A DNA stretch of 64,000 nucleotides from Streptomyces griseus (GCF_001715295.1 NZ_MDKB01000003.1:1071954-1135953); one strand, 5' to 3'. Positions 25,910 through 35,020 are shown, counted from the stretch's first letter. The notes: generated from the sequence alone by a model not told the origin. Numbers and translations: made by a program.

Positions 25910-26875
25910 ATGACCCCTCTGCCCCGCTTCGCCCCCATGCTCGCCACGCCCGGCACCCTGCCGCCGCCGGCCACCGACGACCAGTGGGCGTACGAGGTCA
26001 AACAGGACGGCCAGCGTGCCATGGTCTATCTGCCGGGCGACGGCTCCGTGGAGCTGCGGGCCAGGTCCGGGACGGACATCACGGCGGCCTACCCCGACCT
26101 CATGGCCCTGGGGCCCGCGCTCGGCGGCGTGCCGGCGGTGCTGGACGGTGAGATCGTCGCCCTGGACAGCCGGGGGCGGAGCCACTTCGAGCGGCTCCAG
26201 TCCCGGATGGGGCTGGCCGGGTCGCCCGCGAAGGCCGCCCGCATGGCGGAGCGGATCCCCGCCCATCTGGTGCTCTTCGACGCCCTTCACCTGCGGGGTA
26301 CGAGCCTGGTCCCGCTGCCCTACACCGAGCGGCGGGCGGCCCTGGAGGCCCTGGAGCTGGACGGGCCGCGCTGGTCGACGCCCTCGGTGACCGTCGGCCA
26401 CGGCGCGCAGGCCCTGGACATGACACGGGAGGCCGGGCTGGAGGGCCTGATCGCGAAACGGCTGAACTCCGTGTACGAGCCCGGGGTCCGCTCCCGTACG
26501 TGGATCAAGATCCGCCATGTCCGTACCGCCGACGTGATCGTCGGCGGCTGGGTGCCCGGCCGCGGGCGGCTGGGCGGCCTGCCCGGGGCCCTGCTGGTCG
26601 GCGAGCGGCACGAGGGCGGTCTGCGGTACGCGGGCAGTGTGGGCACGGGGTGGAGCGACGCGGAGCGCACCACGCTCGCCGAACTGCTCAGGGTCGCCGC
26701 CGTCGACACGTGCCCGTTCGACGAGGTGCCCCGGGTGGCGGGCGCGCGGTGGGTGCTGCCGCGGCTGGTGGGCGAGGTGCGGTACTCGACCCGGACGAAG
26801 GCGGGGAAACTCCGCCAGCCGTCCTGGCACCGGTTGCGGCCGGATCTGGCGCCGGACGACATCGACGGCGCGTGA
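25910..26875 (+). CDS. ATP-dependent DNA ligase (NHEJ-type)
   Basis: ATP-dependent DNA ligase, 321 aa, catalytic and OB-fold domains only. The adenylation motif is EVKQDGQRAMVYL, where the Lys near residue 31 is the nucleophile. VLDGEIVALD (motif III), GLEGLIAKRLNSVYEPG (motif IV) and TWIKIRHVR (motif V) follow. The size fits stand-alone LigD-like or LigC ligases that act with Ku in non-homologous end joining. A Ku gene lies convergently 250 bp away, supporting that role. No polymerase or nuclease domain is fused. The ATG at 25910 follows GAGAAGGTGCTGCC. Confidence 0.92.
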   Translation: MTPLPRFAPMLATPGTLPPPATDDQWAYEVKQDGQRAMVYLPGDGSVELRARSGTDITAAYPDLMALGPALGGVPAVLDGEIVALDSRGRSHFERLQSRMGLAGSPAKAARMAERIPAHLVLFDALHLRGTSLVPLPYTERRAALEALELDGPRWSTPSVTVGHGAQALDMTREAGLEGLIAKRLNSVYEPGVRSRTWIKIRHVRTADVIVGGWVPGRGRLGGLPGALLVGERHEGGLRYAGSVGTGWSDAERTTLAELLRVAAVDTCPFDEVPRVAGARWVLPRLVGEVRYSTRTKAGKLRQPSWHRLRPDLAPDDIDGA

Positions 26876-26888
26876 GGCGCGGGCTCGG

Positions 26889-27080
26889 CCTCCGGGACCG
26901 TTCCCGCGCCCTGATCCCCGGGGCCATTCCAGCGCCTGATTCCTGGAGGCCGCTCCACCACCCTGGCTCCGGGAACCGTTCCAGCACCCTGACCCGTGGA
27001 GGCCGCTCCAGCGCCCGGCTCCGGGAACCCATCCAGCTTGCTGATCCCCGGAGACCGATCCAGCACCCTTGTTCCGGGGG
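26889..27080. repeat. about seven tandem 26-bp units between ligase and Ku genes
   Basis: Diverged units of 25-27 bp repeat head to tail. A typical one reads TCCGGGAACCGTTCC then AGCACCCTGAT. Each holds a small dyad (GGAAC-C-GTTCC in the fourth unit; GGAGGCCGCTCC in units three and five). The array fills most of the gap between the two convergent genes. Confidence 0.75.
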
Positions 27081-27125
27081 TTTCCTTTCTGAGGCCGACG
27101 TTCCGCGTGCCCGGAGCGGGAGCGC

Positions 27126-28148
27126 TCAGGACGCGGTCCGCTTCCTCGCCGCCGTCTTCTTGGCGGGCTGCCGCTTGCGGCCGGACGACTCCGCCGTCCC
27201 GTCCCGGGCCGCTTTCCCCTGCGCCGCCTTGCCCTGGGCGGCCTTGCCCTGTGCCGCCTTGCCTCGCGCCGCCGTCTTCTTCGCCGCCGGTGCGGCCTTC
27301 TTGCGGGTGCGAGGTTCGCGGGTCTTCATCTCGTGCACGGTCGCGTGCTCGCCCTCCGCCTCCTCCCCGCGGGTCTCCCGGGCGGCCTTCACCGAGGCGT
27401 TCAGGGCGGCCATCAGGTCCATGACCTTGCCCGGCTCCTGCTCCTCGCCCCCGCCGGGTTCCGGCAGTTCCTTGCCCTGCGACTTGGCGGCGATCAACTC
27501 CTCCAGGGCCTCCCGGTAACGGTCCCGGAAGCCCGAGATGCCGTCCAGGGACATCGTGTCGGTGAGCTGGACCGCCCGGTCGACCTCGTCCTCCTCCAAC
27601 TCGACGTCCCGGGGCGCCAGGGACTCCGGGCTGCGGATCTCGTCCGGCCACCGCATGGAGTGCAGCACGATGGCGTTGTCCCGTACGCGCAGCAGGCCGA
27701 GCCGCTCCCGGTTGTGCCAGGCGAACTTCGCCACGGCCACCTTGTCGCTGCGCTCCAGCGCCCTGCGCAGGAGGGTGTACGGCTTCGCCGCCACCTGCCC
27801 GTCCACGGCCAGGTAGTAACTGTCGCCGATCCGCACCGGGTCCACGGTGTCGGCGTCGACGAACGCGACGATCTCGATCGCCTTCGCCGTCGGCAGCGGC
27901 ATCCGGTCGAGTTCCTCATCCGTGACGGGGACGGTCCGGTCCCTGGCGATCTCGTACCCCTTGCCGATCTCCTCCTGCGAGAGCACCTCACCGTCCAGCT
28001 CGCACACCTTGCGGGTACGGATCCGGCCCATGTCCTGCGCGTGGTACTGGTGGAACGAGATCGAGTGGTCCTCGGTCGCGGACACCACCTTGATGGGGAT
28101 GGTGACCAGCCCGAAACTGATCGCTCCGGTCCACAGGGGCCGCGGCAT
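27126..28148 (-). CDS. ku: Ku DNA end-binding protein
   Basis: Homodimeric Ku, 340 aa, which binds double-strand ends and recruits ligase in bacterial NHEJ. The family start PRPLWTGAISFGLVTIPIKV is clear, followed by the Ku core to about residue 265 (IGDSYYLAVDG, then LERSDKVAVAKFAW). The C-terminal 75 residues are Lys/Ala-rich, with GKAAQ repeated three times and KKTAARKRTAS at the end; such tails bind DNA non-specifically. The repeat number may vary between strains. Convergent with an ATP-dependent DNA ligase gene at 25910. Confidence 0.97.
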   Translation of the reverse strand: MPRPLWTGAISFGLVTIPIKVVSATEDHSISFHQYHAQDMGRIRTRKVCELDGEVLSQEEIGKGYEIARDRTVPVTDEELDRMPLPTAKAIEIVAFVDADTVDPVRIGDSYYLAVDGQVAAKPYTLLRRALERSDKVAVAKFAWHNRERLGLLRVRDNAIVLHSMRWPDEIRSPESLAPRDVELEEDEVDRAVQLTDTMSLDGISGFRDRYREALEELIAAKSQGKELPEPGGGEEQEPGKVMDLMAALNASVKAARETRGEEAEGEHATVHEMKTREPRTRKKAAPAAKKTAARGKAAQGKAAQGKAAQGKAARDGTAESSGRKRQPAKKTAARKRTAS

Positions 28149-28384
28149 CCGTACCTCCAGACCCCCCTGGTGGCTGGGCCGGGAGGCGGACCGGGGCGCC
28201 CGGAAGGGAGAACCGACCCGAGAGGGTCAGGGCGCGCCCGGGCCACCGCCCGTATCCCCGATCCTCACTCCGGATCGCCGGACCCGCATGTGGATCACCG
28301 GCGGACGGCGGCGGCCGGCGTCGGTCCGGGACGGCCGGTCAGGCGCGTGGCAGCTCCACGGGGGAAGGCCTTGGCACTTTGCGA

Positions 28385-28575
28385 AGTGGCCATGCACAGG
28401 GCGGTCTTGGAGGAGTTGCGGTCCAGCGCCGGACCACCTCCCGTCCCCGCCGGTCCTGTCCTCGCTCGCCCACGCCCTGCATCTGTCGGACGACGAACGC
28501 GAGCATCTGTACCTCCTCGCCGAGCAGTCGGCCCGTCAGCAGCCGCCTCCGGCCCTCGGCCGAGGCGGCTGCTGT
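28385..28575 (+). pseudogene. remnant of a MmyB-like HTH regulator
   Basis: In the plus frame at about 28430-28550 the DNA encodes PSPPVLSSLAHALHLSDDER followed by EHLYLLAEQSA. This matches the end of the XRE helix-turn-helix and start of the ligand domain of common actinobacterial regulators. The start, the recognition helix and the C-terminal domain are gone. The remainder of the 516-bp gap before the aldolase gene holds only the promoter elements. Confidence 0.65.
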
Positions 28576-28586
28576 TTTTCAAGCTG

Positions 28587-28620
28587 CTTCGAACACGCTA
28601 TAAATGAGCAACTTCGAGCA
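28587..28620 (+). promoter_or_regulatory. candidate promoter and operator repeats of the aldolase-DeoR operon
   Basis: CTTCGAACA (28587-28595) and CTTCGAGCA (28612-28620) are direct repeats 25 bp apart, flanking a TATAAA hexamer at 28599-28604 that may be the -10 box. They are plausible binding sites for the DeoR protein encoded downstream; assignment is positional. Confidence 0.4.
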
Positions 28621-28664
28621 TCACCCGTCTGGATTCACGCAGCCCGTATCCGCGAAGGAAGCCC

Positions 28665-29519
28665 ATGCCGCTCATATCCACCGGTGACATCACGCACGAG
28701 GCCCGGACGAACGCGAGGGGCATCGGGGCATTCAACGTCGTACAGATCGAGCACGCCCAGGCCATCGTCCGCGGGGCGGAAGCGGCCGGGCTGCCGGTGA
28801 TCCTCCAGATCAGCGAGAACACCGCCCGCTACCACGGCTCCCTCGAACCGATCGGGCTCGCCTCGCTCGCCGTCGCGCGGGCGGCCGGAGTTCCGGTGGC
28901 CGTGCACCTCGACCACGCCGAATCGACCACCCTGGTCCACGAGGCGGTCCGGCTCGGATTCACCTCCGTCATGTTCGACGCGTCCACGCTCCCGTACGAC
29001 GACAACGTCGCCGCGACCCGCGCGATCACGGAGTACTGCCACGGCCACGGCGTCCGGGTGGAGGCGGAGCTCGGCGAGGTCGGCGGGAAGGACGGGGCGC
29101 ACGCCCCCGGGGTGCGGACCGACCCGGAGGAGGCGCGGGCGTTCGTCGGAGCCACGGCCGTCGACGCCCTCGCCGTGGCCGTCGGCAGCTCGCACGCCAT
29201 GCTGACGCGCGACGCGGTCCTCGACCTCGCCCTCATCTCCCGGCTGCGCGACGCGGTCGACGTGCCGCTCGTCCTGCACGGCTCATCGGGCGTCGGCGAC
29301 ACCGGCCTGGCCGACGCCGTCGCCGCCGGGATGACGAAGGTGAACATCTCCACCCACCTGAACAAGCTGTTCACGCGGGCCGTCCGCACCTACCTCGACA
29401 CCCACGCCGGGGTGGCCGACCCCCGCACGTACCTCGGTCCGGCCCGCGACGCGGTCGCCGCGGAGGTGACGCGGCTGCTGCACGTGCTGGCCCGCACCGG
29501 GCACGACCGGGCGCGATAG
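28665..29519 (+). CDS. class II ketose-bisphosphate aldolase (GatY/KbaY/Fba type)
   Basis: Zinc-dependent aldolase, 284 aa, cleaving a ketose 1,6-bisphosphate to dihydroxyacetone phosphate and an aldehyde. Family motifs: NARGIGAFNVVQIEHAQAI at the start, VAVHLDHAES with the zinc-binding His near residue 83, FTSVMFDASTLPYDDN, VEAELGEVGGKDG, and LVLHGSSGVGDT, then GMTKVNISTHLN. The length suits GatY/KbaY better than the central-metabolism Fba. The DeoR gene 27 bp downstream suggests an inducible sugar pathway, but no kinase or transporter is near. GAAGGAAG precedes the ATG. Confidence 0.92.
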   Translation: MPLISTGDITHEARTNARGIGAFNVVQIEHAQAIVRGAEAAGLPVILQISENTARYHGSLEPIGLASLAVARAAGVPVAVHLDHAESTTLVHEAVRLGFTSVMFDASTLPYDDNVAATRAITEYCHGHGVRVEAELGEVGGKDGAHAPGVRTDPEEARAFVGATAVDALAVAVGSSHAMLTRDAVLDLALISRLRDAVDVPLVLHGSSGVGDTGLADAVAAGMTKVNISTHLNKLFTRAVRTYLDTHAGVADPRTYLGPARDAVAAEVTRLLHVLARTGHDRAR

Positions 29520-29546
29520 GGTCGGCGGGCGAGCAAGGAGGACCAG

Positions 29547-30326
29547 GTGGCGGCACACACGCGATGGACCCGGCTGCTGGAGATCCTCGGCGACCAGGGC
29601 CACCTCGACGTACTCGACGCCGCCGAACGGCTGGGCTGCTCCGCCGCCACCGTCCGCCGTGACCTGGACGAACTCGCCCGCCAGAACCTGCTGACCCGCA
29701 CCCGCGGCGGTGCGGTGGTGAGCACCGTCGCCTACGACCTGCCGCTGCGCTACAAGGCGGCCCGCAAGGCCGACGAGAAGCAGCGGATCGCGAAGGCGGC
29801 GGCCGAACTGATCCCGTCGGGCTCGACCGTCGGGATCAACGGAGGCACGACGACCTCCGAGGTGGCCCGGGAACTTGCCGTGCGACCCGAGCCGGCGGGC
29901 GGCGGCACCGCGCTCACCGTCGTGACGAACGCGATCAACATCGCCAACGAACTCGCGGTGCGCCCCCAGGTGAAGATCGTCGTCACCGGCGGGGTGGCCC
30001 GCCCCAACTCCTACGAACTCGTCGGCCCGCTCATGGACTCCGTCCTGCGGACCCTGGCCCTGGACTACACGATCCTCGGCGTGGACGCCGTGCACCCCCG
30101 CTTCGGTGCGGCCACCCACGACGAGTCGGAAGCAGGTGCGAACCGGGCACTCGCCGAATGCGCCGGCACGGTGATCGTGGTGGCCGACTCCTCGAAGCTG
30201 GGCCGCCGCGCCTTCGCCCAGGTGTGCGCGACGGATGCCGTGTCGATCCTGGTCACGGACCAGGGCGCACCCGACGACGTAGTCGAGGAGTTCACCGCCC
30301 TGGGGATCGACGTACGGCGCGTATGA
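29547..30326 (+). CDS. DeoR-family sugar-phosphate regulator
   Basis: Repressor, 259 aa. The N-terminal HTH covers about residues 5-60 (LLEILGDQGHLDVLDAAERL, then SAATVRRDLDEL and LTRTRGGAV). The C-terminal DeoR sensor domain has NGGTTTSEVARELA, VVTNAINIANELA, ILGVDAVHPRFGAATHDES and VVADSSKLGRRAFA, which bind a sugar phosphate. The GTG at 29547 has AAGGAGG 7 bp upstream. Same operon as the aldolase, presumably its regulator. Confidence 0.94.
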   Translation: MAAHTRWTRLLEILGDQGHLDVLDAAERLGCSAATVRRDLDELARQNLLTRTRGGAVVSTVAYDLPLRYKAARKADEKQRIAKAAAELIPSGSTVGINGGTTTSEVARELAVRPEPAGGGTALTVVTNAINIANELAVRPQVKIVVTGGVARPNSYELVGPLMDSVLRTLALDYTILGVDAVHPRFGAATHDESEAGANRALAECAGTVIVVADSSKLGRRAFAQVCATDAVSILVTDQGAPDDVVEEFTALGIDVRRV

Positions 30327-30554
30327 CACGCCTGGTGCGTGCCGCGCCGGCCCCGCCCGACCGCATTCCGACGTGCCGTCAGCGGTGGTCCTCCGGGTAC
30401 GGCCAGGGAGCCCGCGCCCGGGCCGCGCCCGGAGCGTTCGCCCGCGGGGGAACACTCAGGCACCCCGGAGAGCACGGTCGCCCCGGCCCGCGCGTTAGCC
30501 TCGGATTCCCGACCAGGTACGAGACCGGGTAGGGAACGAACGAAGGTGGCGGCT

Positions 30555-30857
30555 ATGGCGCAGGTCCCGGCAGCGGTGGTGGCGGCGGGCGGACTCGTCG
30601 GCGGGTACGCGATCGCCCGGTGGACGAAGAAGCGCCCGCTGGGCGGGGTCGCCCTGGCCGCGGCCGGCTCGGTGGCCGCCTACGAGTGGAACCGGCAGGC
30701 GGGCGGTCGCGCGGCCGCCGGACTGAGCGCCGCGTACGTGGCCGCGTTCGCCGGATCGCACCCGCTCGCCAAGAAGGTCGGCGCCTGGCCCGCGGTCTTC
30801 ACCGTGGCCGGCGGCATGGCCGCGGCCTCCTGGGCGGTCACCCGGCGCAGCGCCTGA
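30555..30857 (+). CDS. small conserved membrane protein
   Basis: Protein of 100 aa with three or four short hydrophobic, Gly/Ala-rich segments (VVAAGGLVGGYAIARW, GGVALAAAGSVAAYEW, AAYVAAFAGSHPLA, VFTVAGGMAAASWAV). It looks like a small inner-membrane protein of unknown function. GAAGG precedes the ATG; a GTG at 30546 would add three residues. The stop codon is followed immediately by the left end of a 163-bp repeat element. Confidence 0.7.
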   Translation: MAQVPAAVVAAGGLVGGYAIARWTKKRPLGGVALAAAGSVAAYEWNRQAGGRAAAGLSAAYVAAFAGSHPLAKKVGAWPAVFTVAGGMAAASWAVTRRSA

Positions 30858-31020
30858 GAGCCTGTCGGATGACCTGGGATCGGAAAGCGGGCGCGGTCCG
30901 GCGCGTGCGCTGTGAAGGCGCCGGAAGGCCCACGTAGCGGAGCTCCGTGGACATGTCGGCAACGCGGGAAGCGTGCGTGCCGGGGCGTGGCCGCTCCAAC
31001 AGAGGTCACCCGACAGGCTC
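30858..31020. mobile_element. MITE-like element, family 1, copy A (163 bp)
   Basis: Bounded by 18-bp terminal inverted repeats: GAGCCTGTCGGATGACCT at 30858-30875 and its complement at 31003-31020 with one mismatch. It begins directly after a TGA stop. The interior matches the copy at 60139 (same length) and the core at 51011, with the shared GTCCGGCGCGTGCG and a central TAGCGGAGCT hairpin tip. No coding capacity. The remaining bases to 31223 contain another GC hairpin and no gene. Confidence 0.7.
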
Positions 31021-31223
31021 CGAGGCCGCGCGAAGACCGGCGCTCCCGCCCGCGCGGCACGGCGCGCCGGAAAAGTTTCGTACCAGGGGTTGAACACGGG
31101 CCCGCGCGGGTGCGTACTGAACAGCAACTCCCCGCACAACCCGGGGGCGCACCCGTACGACAGGACGGATGCGCCCCCGGTGCGCTCCCTGTGCGCCCGG
31201 CCCGGAGACGCGCACCCGGCGCT

Positions 31224-31254
31224 CCCGGGAGCCCTGCCCGGCGGGGCTCCCGGG
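31224..31254 (-). terminator. terminator of the DUF445 gene
   Basis: Perfect 11-bp inverted repeat CCCGGGAGCCC / GGGCTCCCGGG with a 9-nt loop, 8 bp past the DUF445 stop. Confidence 0.7.
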
Positions 31255-31262
31255 ACCGGGCC

Positions 31263-32597
31263 TCAGGCCCCCAGCGCCCGCGAGACCGAGTAGATCACCA
31301 GACCGGCCAGCGCACCCACCACCGTGCCGTTGATCCGGATGAACTGCAGGTCACGGCCGATGTGCGCCTCGATCTTCCTCGACGTCTGATCGGCGTCCCA
31401 GCCGGCGACCGTGTCGCTGATCAGCGACGTGATCTCCGCGCGGTACGTCGTGACGACGTACACCGCGGCATCCTCCAGCCACCCCTCCACCTTGGCCTGC
31501 AGCCGCTCGTCCGTCGACAGTCTGGCGCCCAGCGACAGCAGCGAGGCCCTGGCCCGCAGCCTCAGCTCGCTCCCCTCGTCCTCGGCCGCCGCGATGATCA
31601 TCGAACGGACGGAGGACCAGGCCGAGGCAATAAGCTCCTGCACCTCACCGCGCCCGAGGATCTCCGACTTCAGCCGCTCCACCCGCGCCCGGGTGTCCGC
31701 GTCCGTCCGGAGGTCCGACGCGAAGTCCCTCAGGAACGTGTCGATCGAGCCGCGCGCAGGATGGCCGGGCATGTCACGCATCTCCGTGACGAAGCGCAGC
31801 AGTTCCTTGTAGACGCGCTCCCCCACCCGCTTGTCGACGAAGCGCGGCGTCCAGCCCGGCGCCCCGCCCTGCACGGCGTCCATGACGGAACTCTCGTGCT
31901 CGACCAGCCAGTCGTGCGCGCGTACGCAGACCAGATCGACCACCCTGCGGTGACCGCCGTCCGCGACGATCTTCTCCAGCATCTTCCCCACGCCCGGACC
32001 GACTTCCATCGCGTCCGCCCGCCGGGTGATCGCCTCGCCCACCACCGCCTGCACGTCGGAATCCCGCAGCACGGTCAGCGCACCGCGCAGCGCGGTGGCC
32101 AGCTCGGCGGTGACCCGGTCCGCGTGTGCGGGTTCGGACAGCCAGGCCCCGAGCCTCGCGCCCACCCCCAGCGCGTGAATCCGGTCACGAACGACGTCCC
32201 CGGAGAGAAAATTCTCGCCCACGAAGGAACCGAGAGATGCCCCGAGCTGATCCTTCTTGGTGGGAATGATGGCGGTGTGGGGGATGGGCAGCCCGAGCGG
32301 GCGGCGGAAGAGCGCCGTGACCGCGAACCAGTCGGCCAGCGCACCTACCATTCCCGCCTCGGCAGCCGCGGCGACGTAGCCCGGCCAGCCGCTCACACCC
32401 GCATTCCTCGCCCAGGTGGCGAGGGTGTACACGAGTGCGACAAGCAGGAGGAGACCCGTGGCGGTGGTCTTCATGCGGCGTACGCCACGCCGCTTCTCCT
32501 CGTCGGCGGCGGTGTACGCGAACCCGCCGAGCGGCGCCCCCGCACCCCGCGCAGCGGCCCCGGCCGGCTCCGCACTCTTCCCCGCGTCCTGTTCCAT
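31263..32597 (-). CDS. DUF445 membrane protein
   Basis: DUF445-family protein, 444 aa. One N-terminal membrane segment (TGLLLLVALVYTLATWA) is followed by the family signature GMVGALADWFAVTALFRRPL, then LPIPHTAIIPTKKDQLGAS. A long helical middle, probably extended, leads to a final membrane segment (GTVVGALAGLVIYSVSRAL). The function of DUF445 is not established. The ATG at 32597 has GGTGGAG 3-9 bp upstream; a GTG at 32606 is the alternative. Divergent from the SGNH hydrolase gene. Confidence 0.9.
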   Translation of the reverse strand: MEQDAGKSAEPAGAAARGAGAPLGGFAYTAADEEKRRGVRRMKTTATGLLLLVALVYTLATWARNAGVSGWPGYVAAAAEAGMVGALADWFAVTALFRRPLGLPIPHTAIIPTKKDQLGASLGSFVGENFLSGDVVRDRIHALGVGARLGAWLSEPAHADRVTAELATALRGALTVLRDSDVQAVVGEAITRRADAMEVGPGVGKMLEKIVADGGHRRVVDLVCVRAHDWLVEHESSVMDAVQGGAPGWTPRFVDKRVGERVYKELLRFVTEMRDMPGHPARGSIDTFLRDFASDLRTDADTRARVERLKSEILGRGEVQELIASAWSSVRSMIIAAAEDEGSELRLRARASLLSLGARLSTDERLQAKVEGWLEDAAVYVVTTYRAEITSLISDTVAGWDADQTSRKIEAHIGRDLQFIRINGTVVGALAGLVIYSVSRALGA

Positions 32598-32738
32598 CCG
32601 CTCCACCCGTCCGCGTACGCGTCACGCCGTGCCGTACGCATTGTCCCTACCTCACTTACTCCCGGGCCGCACGTCGAGTTCCCCAGGGCCTGCCGCATCA
32701 TGAGACACGCACGAACACCGCAAGGAGAATCACCGCAC

Positions 32739-33983
32739 ATGCCCAGGCGCCAGGGGTACGCCCTGCTCATCGCCCTCATGGCCGGCACCGCGGTACTGGC
32801 CGCCGCCATGGCGTTCGGTACGGCACTGACCGCGGGGAAACGGCCGACCCCGCTCACCGGCACCGAGGCGAACGCGGCAGCCCACAACCCCGCCGCTCCC
32901 GCCCACTCCTCCGGCAGCTGGGTCGCCACCTGGACCGGAGCCCCCGTCAGCGGCGAACCGAACACACCGCACGGCTACCCCGGCCACACGATCCGCAACG
33001 TCATCCACACGAGCGTCGGCGGGGACGCGGCCCGCATCACCGTGTCCAACCTGTTCGGCACCACCCCGCTCGTCATCGACCGGGCCACCGTCAGCGCCCG
33101 GCCGGTCACCTTCCAGGGGCGGCCCACCGTCACCGTCCCCGCGGGCCGGCAGGTCGTCAGCGACCCCGTACTCGTGGCCGTCGCCCCGGACGCCGACCTG
33201 GAAGTGAGCCTGCGCACCCCGCGGCCGGGCGGGCCGGTCACCCAGCACCCCGGCAGCCACCGGACGTCCTACCTCACCGACGCCCTCGCCACCCGGACCA
33301 CCACGACGTGGCGCTACCTGACGGCCGTCGACGTCCGCAACGACAGGTCGCCCGGGGCCGTCGTCGTCCTCGGCGACTCCCTCACCGCGGGCAGCGGCTC
33401 CACCACCGACACCGACAGCCGCTGGCCGGACGTCCTGTCCGACCGCCTCGGCCACCGGTACGGCATCGCCAACCAGGGCATATCCGGCAACCGCCTGCTG
33501 CGCGAGAGCCCGAGCGGCCGGGGCGGCCCCCGAGGCACCCACCGCTTCGAACGCGACGCGCTCTCCGTCGCCGGAGCCAGGACGCTGATCATCGCGCTGG
33601 GCATCAACGACGTACAGCTCGCCCCCCAGGAGAGCGACCCGCGGCGCGTCGTCGCCGCCCTCCGCGCCCTCACCGAACGTGCCCACGCCCGTGGGCTGCG
33701 CGTCGTCGGGACGACGCTGACCCCCTTCCAGGGGTTCCGCACCTGGACACCCGAACGCAACGCCGTACGCCTCGCCGTCAACCGGCAGATCCGCTCGGGC
33801 CGGGTCTACGACGACTACATCGACTTCGACCGGACCGTCCGCGACCCCTACGCCCCCGACCGGATCCTGCCCGCCTACGACTCCGGCGACCGGCTCCACT
33901 TCAACGACACCGGCTACCGGGCCCTCGGCCGCTCCATCGATCTCCACACGGTGTCCGAGACCGCCAGGGCCGACGTGTTCTGA
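32739..33983 (+). CDS. secreted SGNH/GDSL hydrolase
   Basis: Extracellular esterase-like enzyme, 414 aa. A signal or anchor segment (LLIALMAGTAVLAAAMAFG) is followed by an N-terminal beta domain (WVATWTGAPVSG, then ITVSNLFGTTPLVI). The SGNH domain has block I VVVLGDSLTAGSG with the nucleophile Ser near residue 213, block II NQGISGNRLL, block III LGINDVQ, and block V DRLHFNDTGY with the catalytic Asp-His near 388. This architecture is common in Streptomyces; substrates include acylated polysaccharides. The ATG has AAGGAG 8 bp upstream. Confidence 0.92.
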   Translation: MPRRQGYALLIALMAGTAVLAAAMAFGTALTAGKRPTPLTGTEANAAAHNPAAPAHSSGSWVATWTGAPVSGEPNTPHGYPGHTIRNVIHTSVGGDAARITVSNLFGTTPLVIDRATVSARPVTFQGRPTVTVPAGRQVVSDPVLVAVAPDADLEVSLRTPRPGGPVTQHPGSHRTSYLTDALATRTTTTWRYLTAVDVRNDRSPGAVVVLGDSLTAGSGSTTDTDSRWPDVLSDRLGHRYGIANQGISGNRLLRESPSGRGGPRGTHRFERDALSVAGARTLIIALGINDVQLAPQESDPRRVVAALRALTERAHARGLRVVGTTLTPFQGFRTWTPERNAVRLAVNRQIRSGRVYDDYIDFDRTVRDPYAPDRILPAYDSGDRLHFNDTGYRALGRSIDLHTVSETARADVF

Positions 33984-34090
33984 CAGCGGCACGGTGCGGG
34001 ACGGGACGACGTGGAGGCCCCGGCGGCGGCGCCCGGAGCCGGGACACCGGTGCCGACGCCCACCGGCCGTCCCGGAGCGCGGGACCCGCC

Positions 34091-34813
34091 TCAGCCGAGC
34101 CTCTTGGGTCCCTCCGGCCCCTCCCCCGCGTCCGGCTTCTCCAGCCGCAGCCGCTCCGCGCGCTCGGCCTCCTTCAGCCGCTGCCGCCGGGCCTTGCTCC
34201 ACTTGCGGTCCACGCCCACGCCACCCATCAGGGCGAACCCGGTCACCCGCACCCTCGGGGCATCCGGATCCGGCTCGCCCTCGTCCTTCGTCCGCTCGTC
34301 GAAGCCGCCCATGATCCCGATGCCGTTGACGTGCAGGTGGACGTCGGGCGGGACCGTCACCTGGATCCCGCCCATGATCGTCACGCAGCGGATCACGACC
34401 TCGCGGTCCTCGAAGTCCGCCTCGCGCAGATCGATCTCACCGCCGCCCCACATCGCGAACGCGGTGAACGCCCGCCCCACCGTCCAGCGGCCCTTGCGGG
34501 CGAACCCGCCCCAGAAGGCGAACGCCCCGGTCGAGGTCGCGGGCCCGCCGATCCGCCGCGACCGGTCCACGGTCCCCCCGCGGGCCGTGACCGGCGCCAG
34601 GCCCGCGACCGGCGCCACCGCCGACCCCGGCACCGGCAGATCGCTGACGAGCGGCTCCAACTCCCCGTGGGTACGCGCCGCGTACGCCGCGTCGAGCCGC
34701 TGCTCGAACTCGTCCATCTCCAGCCGGCCCTCGGCCACCGCATCCTGCAGCGTCTCGGCGACCCGCTCGCGTTCCGCGTCGGAGGCCCGCATCTCCGGAC
34801 GTTCACTTGTCAT
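34091..34813 (-). CDS. DUF1707 protein with LiaF-like C-terminal domain
   Basis: Protein of 240 aa. The N-terminal DUF1707 (SHOCT-like) domain is RASDAERERVAETLQDAVAE, then GRLEMDEFEQRLDAAYAARTHGEL. The C-terminal part resembles the LiaF/cell-wall-active antibiotic response domain: WTVGRAFTAFAMWGGGEIDL, CVTIMGGIQVTVPPDVHLHV and GIGIMGGFD. A charged tail follows (KARRQRLKEAERAERLRLEK). It has no membrane segment. The role is probably in envelope stress sensing, by analogy only. Confidence 0.88.
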   Translation of the reverse strand: MTSERPEMRASDAERERVAETLQDAVAEGRLEMDEFEQRLDAAYAARTHGELEPLVSDLPVPGSAVAPVAGLAPVTARGGTVDRSRRIGGPATSTGAFAFWGGFARKGRWTVGRAFTAFAMWGGGEIDLREADFEDREVVIRCVTIMGGIQVTVPPDVHLHVNGIGIMGGFDERTKDEGEPDPDAPRVRVTGFALMGGVGVDRKWSKARRQRLKEAERAERLRLEKPDAGEGPEGPKRLG

Positions 34814-35020
34814 GACGCAAACCCTATAGAGCGGGGCCGAAGAGGCCCAGGCCCTTCCGGACGAAGGGCCCCAGGACCCTCCCGCGGACCCCCCGCGCGT
34901 CGGCGCCGGACGTCACCGGCGACGCATCGCGAGGCGGAGAGACATGCCACCCCGGACGGACGCGCACGTGCCGGCACAGCGGCCCTCGCCCGCCTCCGCC
35001 GGGAAGCACAGGAGGAGCCG

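Noticed and set aside
26889..27080. CRISPR array
   Set aside because: Units are contiguous 26-bp repeats without spacers, and no cas genes are present.
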